From positions 15,232,910 through 15,296,909 of the forward strand of contig NC_089724.1 of NCBI RefSeq assembly GCF_035083965.1: a DNA stretch of 64,000 nt, written 5' to 3'. This stretch comes from Branchiostoma lanceolatum (taxonomy: Eukaryota > Chordata > Leptocardii > Amphioxiformes > Branchiostomatidae). Made by a program: the position numbers and the translations under genes. Numbering within the stretch: position 1 is the first letter of the stretch; each line of letters begins with the position of its first letter. Positions 23,015 through 31,509 of this stretch are shown one piece after another. Under the pieces are notes generated by a model. The model did not search any database. It was given only the letters and a program-made list of their open reading frames with translations, and was not told where the DNA came from.

Positions 23015-24952
23015 AAGCTCGCCCGAGGAGTCTGCGACTTCTGAAAGGACATTTTCCGCAACATTATCCTAGTGTGTCCTCAGAGTGTCCTCTCGATCAC
23101 TATGCGATTCGTTGGGATCGGCTTGAAGGTCACCGAGCCTCGTCCGATTTATTAGGTTAAATTTGTTAACTTGAATGTGAAAAAAATACATTCGGCACTC
23201 TGCTGGTGATGTTGAAATTCGGCGACTTTCTAGCGATCAACAAATTCAGCTGCAGGTTGCTGACAGTGTGACGTCAATATAGTAATTATGGTATTAATGG
23301 TATCTAATTAGCATGGGCTACATTCAGAGTGCTTTAAATTCATTTTTTGGCACGCTAGCAGAACTTTTTGAAATCCTCGTTAATTATGATTTATGACTCG
23401 CACGAACAAGGAGTGTATTTCCCCCCGCAAAACGAAAGAATAGTATCTAGCTCGATCTTTCCTTTGCCTGACGAAAACATACTTCTATCAACCCTTACAC
23501 CGGGGGGTAACGAGAGGCCCAACCAGCCCCTGACAGCGAGAGTCTAGATCTTTCCCTCCCCTTCAAAAGCTTTTTACGTCACCATTCTTTATGTCCCCCA
23601 TTTGATCATGGTCTGTTCTTTAATCCTTCGTTATTATTCATATCTTTGTCCTATTTCATCATACAGTCATAGATTCAAATGGATGCTAGATGTAGTCAGC
23701 GCAAGATAACGCTGGTCCTGTCGGACGAAGAGAGCAACATGTCCCGCTCCCTACCTCTGATATCTCTCCCTCGCGTGTTAGCTAACTCTGGGTTGGGTGC
23801 CATCGAGAACATTATGTTTCTCCCCAGCCGTATCGCCTCGCGTGCTATGGGTTTTGCAATGATCCGAGCTAGCAAGAGCCAAGACCAATATTTCAACGTT
23901 CGCATCACCTTTTTAGAAGTTGTCGATTCCCTCTGTCCACACCGCCTTCCTTCCTCTAGCGCCGTGGGTAGTTGACTGCGCGGTCGGTGACAGGTGGGTC
24001 ACGGATTCTCTATCATAAGATTATGACGTAAACTTTATTGTACCACAATTGTACAAGGTACAGCATACGGCATTATCTGCTGCATAACAACAACCATTAT
24101 GTAAGACTAATCTACCGTACGTGATGATGAAACTCTTAATGTGATTGGCCCTTCCTCACAGGGTCAGATGATATTGACCTTTTCTTTGTGCAATGAATGG
24201 ATAGTTTTCATTCTCCTCTAGTTAATGGGGGCATGCAGAATACAGCATTCTGTCTATGGGGGGGATTTAAGGTCAACTCTCATTATTCCATCGGATACTT
24301 AGAAAACTACATTAAAAATAAACGATGCTTTCGAGACCTTCTCAAGAAAGTCTTCAAGGATATCTGAAGTGTGCATGTATACCTCAGTGATCGCTAGTGT
24401 TGTATCAGTAGATATCTTTGAATTCAATGTATTTTTAATGTGGCGTTAGGTTTTTTCTAATGGCCCATTTGCAAATTGTATCTTCCGTGAAAACCCATTA
24501 CAATGTAGTCAATGTTGATGTCATGATTGCACACATGTATTGTTCACGTGCCACGCTTTTGTTGACATGGTTTATTCATTTTTTTGCACACATAAGTCTG
24601 TTGTGAAGCATCAATGCATCCTTAGCAAATATTTTCCCCTTTCTGCTATGCTTGTCACACACGATTTACTAAAAAAACAACAAGAAACAACAAAAGCAAT
24701 CCTCTCTTTTAAATTCAATGTTGCAGAACAAAACCAAAAATGTACATTCATCAGCGATCATCATAAAACACAAACAACAGAACCCATTCTACTGAGTCAC
24801 ATGAACTGAATAGTGGCACAATGAAATTGTAAAAATCTTGCATTGAAATCGATGTCACTATACCGTAACATTCCTTGACCTGTCCAGTTCACAAAACACA
24901 AGATAAAATCCACTGAAGATTTCAAAGGAGATCTAAAGGTACATGTGACATA

Positions 24953-25083
24953 GGCCAGATTTACACACGCATGTCCTGAGTCGACTCTAATTCACTGAGT
25001 CGACTTGGACTTCACGTGGAGTCGACTTGGAGCCACTGAGTCGACTCCAAGTAAACTAGAAAAATGCGTGTGTAAATCGGGCC
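24953..25083. mobile_element. 131-base MITE-like element with internal GTCGAC repeats
   Basis: Terminal inverted repeats GGCCAGATTTACACACGCAT and (complement of the right end) GGCCCGATTTACACACGCAT differ at one base. Both flanks carry ATA, a possible target-site duplication. Inside are four GAGTCGACT-type palindromes. There is no ORF, so it would be non-autonomous. The superfamily is not assigned. Confidence 0.78.
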
Positions 25084-25443
25084 ATAGTTACAAGCTATTG
25101 AGCGTTTTCTGCTCGAGCTGACAGGTGGTGACCGCCATGTTGGTGTCCTTGATTTGCATTCCAATGGACCGTAGCTCAGTCGCACACGATATATTTTTTT
25201 TAAAAATCATATTGGAAAGTTCTTGTGTATTCATCTGGTATTCTCCTCTGTGACCCATTCACACGTAACAGAGGTTTATTTGAGAGGGTCGACAGATATC
25301 CAAAGATGTCCGAAAAAACTGAAGCCTCGGTTCAATGAAATGTTGGTGCCCCTATGACGCCGCGTGAAAAACGTCCAACAACGTGTGGAAGATATATAGG
25401 ATGTGCCAGTTTTGTCTCAACTGCCTACTGCCTGTACCATGCG

Positions 25444-27001
25444 TCACCCTCGATAACCACCTCCGACTCCACGGCCACGACGACGACTTTCGGGACCACC
25501 CTCATCGTGTTCTCCGTCTTGCCCTTCCTGACTCTCATCGCCCATCTCCTCCATGTCTTCCATCTCGTCACAGTCCCTCCCCTGAAATTACAAAATTCAC
25601 CTGACATGTAAACAAGGAACGTAACAACAAAGAAGTTTGATTGTTCGTTTATTTGAATTGTGTGATTTCAATTAAAATGCGCGATCAGGAGGGCGACATG
25701 CATTTGTACGTCGAATATTTGTCAACAGATCACTTCTGAAGAGAACTTTAAAAGAAGAGATTGCTCTTATTCCATTCAGATGAAATTGCTTTTAATCTTA
25801 TGTAATTTCCCCCAAAAAGGTTTATCCTCCTGCATGGGCACGCGAATTGCAGTGGCAATTGCCCACCTTAATGCATTAGTGTATCTGTACATGCGTGTTT
25901 TCATTCTTAACATCATTCTTTTTTCTTTAATCAAAGAATTGTGATTACAGATTTCACCGCACTTTGCAACAAAACGGTTTATTTTCATGGTAATTTATCA
26001 AGATATTCTGTTGTAAAACTGATATGGTGACCTGCCTGATAGAACTAGCTATGGAAAAAAATACATACCATGTGGCCTTCCTCCCCACGCTCCTCGCAGT
26101 CCAGTTTCCCAGCCATCAAATGTTTCTTACCCAGCTTCACACCGAGTAAGATCAACGCCACCACCAACACCACACAGACGGACACCAGGGTGATGGTCCC
26201 ACACTTCTTCGGGCACCGTCTGACCTGGGCCTATATAGGTTTCAGATACATGTATGAAGTTATGCTGTAAGTTCCGTCATGTTCAACATAAAGTCCCTAT
26301 TCTACATAGCTGACCATGGTCTTCCGACCTTCTCCACACCATGATTGGGAGTTAGTCGTCTGCAAGGTATCTGTGGTTGGGATTTGGTCGGCGGGGTCTA
26401 GTCTTTAAAAGTAGTCTGCGCCAGTTGACTGAGTTTTGACAAGTCGGAGTCGAAAAAGTCATCATCGACAGGGGAGCGGACTGCAGCTAGTAGGACAGAT
26501 TCCAGGCTAGTCGCGACCCAGCGCTAACCTTGGTTCAACGGGGGATTGGTCGGGAGCGAATTCGTGGGAATGTCCTGAATGGCTTATAATTCAATTAGTG
26601 GTTAGGCTAGCGGACACAGGATCGAGAAGGCTTCGATTTCTTGCTAGACGTTTTCTTCCCTGCGAAATGCACTTAACAGATATTTTATCGCTCGACCCAA
26701 ATGTTAATGGGTAACTTTTTCCAATACCCAGCGTATTCCCCACAAGCAACAAAAGACTAAAGCGTCCATTAATTTTTGTCAGTAGAATGCTCGTTATTTC
26801 TAAAACCAAGCTTTACCTAGCTTGATGTAAGAATCATTGATTAGTAGTACTAACCGGTGGAAGCCCAGGTACCGGCTCCGGCACCACAATGTTGGTCTGC
26901 AGACTAGGCTTGGTCGGGATCCCCGGGAGTGGCTCCAGGGGATAGGGAGGGGCGTCCTCCGGGCTGGTCTTAGCACTAGAATCGACCGTCAGCTTACCCA
27001 T
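25444..27001 (-). CDS. Novel small membrane protein family, paralogue D (148 aa)
   Basis: Exons: 27001-26855, 26230-26069, 25581-25444 (stop TGA), with phase-0 introns. Exon 1 (49 aa) starts MGKLTVDSSAK, is rich in Pro and contains QTNIVVPEPVPGLPP. Exon 2 (54 aa) opens AQVRRCPKKCGTITLV, passes through a membrane segment at about residues 63-79, then GKKHLMAGKLDCEERGEE. Exon 3 (45 aa) opens GRDCDEMEDMEEMGDE, strongly acidic, then an Arg/Gly-rich end (RRRGRGVGGGYRG). The start ATG lies in GCCATGG context. The acidic C-terminal segment followed by a basic Gly tail is unique to this copy. Closest to C. Function unknown. Confidence 0.86.
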
Positions 27002-27889
27002 GGCGAAACTGCTCAAGGTTCAAATTGTTCTCCTCCAGAATTTTGCTATGTATAAAAAATTCAAGCATGTTCGTTCCAAGTTGCAAAATGGTATCCTGAA
27101 TACGTATCCACGCATGCACACACGCACACAAACGCATGCACACACTCACACACTCACAAACGCATGTGCGCTCGCTCACTTTGTTATCGAGGCCTCCTCA
27201 AGATTATTTTGAAGACCTCGGTTTATCTGAAGTGTGCATACCTCAGGGATTACTGATGCTGCATTCGTATATCTCTTTACATTCACATTTTGCATGTGGC
27301 GGTCTTAAGGTATACTCGGTGGAATTATGAGAGTTGACGTTACATATCAAAAATTCTCTAGACTACCCTTACCCCTCAACCATGAAATCCAAGTTCACGT
27401 ACAGCAACACCAACGACAAACAACAACCACTGACGACCGACAACACATAAATCTACCAGCAACCAATAAGCAAGACTAAGTTATCTTCTACCATTGGAAG
27501 CTATATAAGCATGTAGCAGTTGTTTGAACTTCGAGTTTTTGCATCACCTTTTAATTGAAAAGTAGTTTTACCTGTTTTCAAGTCGCAGGGTTGTTGCTCC
27601 CCCTTTTCTCCACACTCTGCACCTGGGTATTTTCAACTGCGCAATCGGCCCAGGGAGGTTCTTCATGAAATCTAACTCCCAAATCTGATTGGTCCATTTT
27701 CAGAGGGTCAGAATGACAGTGACCTTTCTTTGTGCAATGACTAAAAAGGTGTCGGTGTATGCAACGTTGGATCTGTATGGCTCATGGACATCACGTGATT
27801 TTATTGTGTATCAAATTTCAAGATGGCCAAAGGCTCTGTCCGCTAGAATAGCCAGAAAAATCACATGAGTCGAATACTGGATCCCCTGA

Positions 27890-28180
27890 CTTGTCCCGTT
27901 GACGTTGAGGCTTTGGGAAAGGCACTTTGCACGAATCAAGTTCCTCACTTTACTCAGGTGAAAATAAGTTCATAGCTTCAGTTAGGGACGTCCCTCGGGT
28001 AGGACGTTAAATGGAGGTCCCGTGTTTGAGGAGAGCCACACATCGAGCACGTAAAAGAACCCAACACACTTATCAAAAAGAGAGAAGGGTCCTTTCAAAT
28101 GTGAGTGGATCAAATAAGTCTGTCAGGATATGCAGCTTGTACTCTCACCCGAAGGAAGTGAAGTGTTTTGGTTTGTCTGT
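27890..28180 (+). repeat. SINE-like element with a conserved central region
   Basis: The words GGGAAAGGCACTT, TCCTCACTTTACTCAGGTG, GGTAGGACGTTAAATGGAGG, GAGGAGAGCCACAC, GAGCACGTAAAAGAACCCA and ACACTTATCAAAAAGAG occur in order. I recognise this order from tail or central domains of tRNA-derived SINEs in many marine animals. The SINE family name cannot be fixed by eye. Its left third matches the reverse complement of 7975-8035. Confidence 0.65.
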
Positions 28181-28298
28181 CTGTGTATGGATGTACTAGT
28201 ATGTGTTTCTCCGATTCCCAATAAACATATAGATACATGTACATGTTTTTGTTTGTTTTACGATGCAGCGTTGCGATGCATCCTCATGACTTTTTCCC

Positions 28299-28365
28299 TG
28301 TGGGACTGTAAGTAGCAAAGCAGTATGGGTAAGGAGGTGAAATCTGCCATCTGTGATTGCTTCGA
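28299..28365 (+). repeat. Dispersed repeat fragment, copy 1 (copy 2 at 47132-47200)
   Basis: TGTGGGACT, GCAAAGCAGTATGG, GATGAA/GTGAAA and TCTGC(C/T)ATCT(G/C)TGAT appear in the same order and spacing at both places. A short variant (GATGAAGTCTGCCATCT) lies near 55257. Confidence 0.6.
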
Positions 28366-29261
28366 TAACTATGGATGTTTCAAACTTTTTCATATAATTT
28401 TTTTTTAGGCTTTTCATCAGTACCAATCATGCTTCAGAATCGGCACAAAAAGAAAATTGAAATCACCCGAATTAATCGTGCTCTCTGTGTTCATCATGAT
28501 CTACTTGTAACTTGAGACACCCCACTTCGATGTCTTTTGTTATAAAGAATATACAGATTATATTTTTCAACTTCATAGCATCATTTATTTCTCGACTAGC
28601 AATATTACAAATGCACAACGAACCATTCTTGGTGCACCAATGTGAAAACGTTTTAGTCCAATTGTAGAGAAATATCAAATAATAGTAACGTTTAATGTCA
28701 GGAATATAAAGTCCCTCTCCATATAAGTACCGTAGAAATATTTACATCCGTGGAATCTTATACTGAAAAGTCTACTAGTATAACTCAGCCTTCCATTCAT
28801 AAGATAATTCTTGCAAGATATCTACAATCTTGAAATTTCAGAGACGTTTCTATCTTGACTATGGCCGTCAGTTGTTAGCATTTCATTGCATTGCAAAAAG
28901 CATAAGAGTTCACAGAACACAACTTGTTTTCTCAAGAATTCAATAGCTCGATATAAACGGTCCATGTAGCCATTTGCTTTCATTTATTTTTATGCTCGTC
29001 CGAACTAAGGCAACTGTAATTGCGTTTGACTGTCAGAAAATTCCGACAGTCAGAAAACGTTACAATCTTTCACCCCAACATCTGCTTGGAGATCAAGGCA
29101 CTTTAGATAAAGATATAATTTCTTTCCTGATTTAGCTTGTCACACTTAAAGTGAAGCAGTTTCCGAGATCTTTGCAGCGTAATTTCTAGCTTCAAGTAGA
29201 CTAACTACGCTAGCTAAAAAATACTAAAATTTAGCCAAATAAGGAGAATGATTTGTCAGGG

Positions 29262-29410
29262 GAGTTTGGCCACCATAGGGTTTCAATTGCCCGCGCAGCA
29301 AGGGGACTGAATGTTGCCCTTACAGCAGATTCACTCTCCTGGCCAATTATTCACCCTTTTTGGGCCGATGTCTGCTATCCTTAAACCCTGAGGAAGGGCT
29401 GGTGGAGGCT
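29262..29410 (+). repeat. Dispersed repeat, copy 1 (copy 2 at 60128-60270)
   Basis: GGGGAGTTTGGCCACCATAG at the left and GG(C/A)(A)GG(G)CTGGTGGAGGCTT at the right flank a variable centre in both copies, at similar length (about 145 bases). This suggests one family of interspersed element with conserved ends. Confidence 0.65.
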
Positions 29411-29432
29411 TCGTAATTTCGGTCGGGTCTCT

Positions 29433-31509
29433 TTAAAAAGGCCTGGTTGGGCGGGGCTCTCCAGATGGGCGAGGGGGCCTGGGTTCTCCGGACGGACGCG
29501 GCCAGGGGCGGTCGGGACGGTGGTCGGGACGATGGTCGGGGCGGTGGTCGGGACGGTGGTCGGGACGGTGGTCGGGACGGTGGTCGGGACGGTGCCCATG
29601 CTCCTCGCTGCTGCTGCTGCCGTGATGACCGGGGCGGTGTTCCCCGCTGTGGTGCCCGGGGCGTGGGCGGTGTTCTCCGCTGTGGCCGGGTTTGCCACCA
29701 CCCATCAGTTCGTCCCAGTCGCCGTCATTTTCACCATCCCAGTGGTGCTGTGTGAACAAAATAACAACTTTGGTCAGAAAAGAGAATTAAAGAGTAATCT
29801 ATATATCACCCTAATTCAATATTTAACGACTAGAGACTGTGGAAAATGCAACATATTCATCACATGAAACTAGGTGCAGTGCTGCGATGTCACAAAGACA
29901 AACTTTCGATCAAAAACAAGACTACAAAATGTATTCCTATCATCCCACATTGTACAAGACAATAGTATGTAGCTGCCAGTTTGTGTTCAAGAGTAAAAAA
30001 TATCCACACATATCCTATGCGGCACGGCCATTCGGCTTACACAACAACGCCCCTGTTTTGTAAAGGTTTAAAACGCTGGGGGTTATGTTGCCGCTCGGTG
30101 GTACGAGCTGGCACGAAGAATGTTGCCTTAGGCTATAAAATACTGATAGACCATTGGTCATCACTAGCCAGTAATTCGATTACAATCCTTGCCAATCAAC
30201 AGGCACCAGTAGATTTGTAACATAAGTTGAGCGGCAATTTGTATGGATGATAATGTGATACTAGTGGGCGGAGTCAAAGAAACTTAAGTTGATATCTGTT
30301 ATCTTTTCTGCCTAAAGACGGCAGTGTAAACGTTCGTATTGTAACATGTTTCTTTTTTCTAACCGGATTAACGTTATATCTAAAACACTTATTCATGCAA
30401 ATATGTTCGTGTTCAGCGCTATCGTCATTCAAAAAAGAATACAAAAGAAAAGGTCTGTCCATCTCTTAATGTCACATGTCTTTAAAAGCTAACGTTATAT
30501 TCTTGAGACCGTTTTTATTAACAAGCGATGTTTCTTTTCTTTCTCCTTGTCTGCATATTCACGGGTTCGATCCGGACGGTTGACTGCGCGCGTGACATGT
30601 CGGGAGTGACAGTCTGCGCCAGGTACGGTGCGGTACCTGTCACGCAATGTCACGAAGGTCAACGTTCGCACGAACAACTAATCATTCTGTCACGTACGTT
30701 ATTTTTTCTGTCTATCTGCAGACAGTAACGTGCCCGTTGCTCTCTTCTTGACAGAAAAGATATTGTGCACCTTTGCTGCAATTTCATGTTCGCTAGACAA
30801 CTATTTCTGCATTCTTTTTACATTTTGATCATTTGCTGATGAACATGTGTGCTTAAAATTGTTTTGCCAATTACATTTTAAACACAGCTATATGCTGCAC
30901 AGCTATTTCAAATTCCCCTGTTGATAGGAACTTATGTAGATAGAAGTTGGCAATGTTGGCTAAATTTTCCATAGCTTTAATAGTACTAGTGATCCTTGAT
31001 TTTCATGTTTCCTTTAAAACCGCCATGGGAATTTTAACTGTACTGGTCGTCTTTTGGTCGTAGATATGCACTTGAAATGTTACAGAATGTTGACAATAAT
31101 GTGTTTAAGAATCGTTTTTAATGCAAATATTAGGCAAAAATAGACCTAGTGAATATTTCCAGTGTTGGCATCAAAATCATACAATAACGGAACTACAGTA
31201 CAAATAGGATGAACTCTATCAAAACATAAGAGAATTTCGCCTTACCTCCGGCCTATCGTGATCACGGCCGTGGTGCTTCTTCATGTACAGGGCGCCGAGA
31301 GTGATGGAGACGCCGATCATCACCACGATCAGCACCGACAGGAGGATGACGCAGCAGCGGCGGTTCCTGCGGGGTGGTGCAGTGGTCATGGTAACCGGTA
31401 GGGGAAGCTCGGTCGCGGTCACCTTCTGAGGCAGTGGGGCGGTTGGCTCTACCTGAACCTCCGGCTCTGCCGGCTTCTTCTCCCCCGGATTGGTGGTTAT
31501 CTTCCCCAT
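29433..31509 (-). CDS. Novel small membrane protein family, paralogue E (192 aa, fused first exon)
   Basis: Two coding exons: 31509-31246 and 29747-29433 (stop TAA), with a phase-0 intron of 1.5 kb. The first (88 aa) carries both the MGKITTNPGEKK Pro-rich start and the membrane segment (about residues 52-75) after PPRRNRRCC. In the paralogues these are separate exons, so an intron is absent here. The second exon (104 aa) opens HHWDGENDGDWDELMGGG, then is rich in His/Gly/Pro, contains seven DHRP-type tetrapeptides encoded by a 12-base minisatellite, and ends in RPSGEPRP repeats. The start is ATG in ACCATGG; a good polypyrimidine-cag acceptor sits 12 bases upstream, so a 5' UTR intron is likely. 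The DC motif of the other copies is lost. Function unknown. Confidence 0.83.
29516..29594. repeat. 12-base coding minisatellite (DHRP repeats of paralogue E)
   Basis: The plus-strand unit GGTCGGGACGGT recurs about seven times with few changes (one unit has GATGG, one GGGCGG). On the minus strand it reads His-Arg-Pro-Asp in frame. Copy number is likely to vary between alleles. Confidence 0.9.

Larger units (their letters stand above)
22878..25443. other. Intergenic between paralogues C and D
   Basis: No gene could be assigned. It contains a plus-strand E-box/TATA combination (22990-23014), an uncharacterised 98-residue open frame at 23679-23975 with an antisense 70-residue frame, and a MITE-like element (24953-25083). 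TTTATT at 24034-24039 and near 24566 could serve as poly(A) signals of paralogue D. The 98-residue frame shows no known motif and is not called as a gene. Confidence 0.5.
27002..29432. other. Intergenic between paralogues D and E
   Basis: No gene was seen. It contains a short CA-type repeat (27113-27160), a SINE-like element (27890-28180), a dispersed repeat copy (28299-28365), a CCCCAACATCTGCTTGGAGA word (29073-29092) and another dispersed repeat (29262-29410) ending beside the stop of paralogue E. TTTATT at 28584-28589 and near 28985 are possible poly(A) signals of E. Confidence 0.55.

Noticed and set aside
23679-23975. 98-residue plus-strand frame with an antisense 70-residue frame
   Set aside because: No known motif, no good splice signals, and no relation to the neighbouring gene family. 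It could be revisited with RNA data.
26999-27016. Upstream in-frame starts for paralogues D (27016) and E (31518)
   Set aside because: These would be TTG codons. The conserved MGK start is an ATG in strong context in both genes.
29447-29867. Two plus-strand Gly/Arg- and Val-rich frames
   Set aside because: They are shadows of the minus-strand DHRP minisatellite exon of paralogue E.
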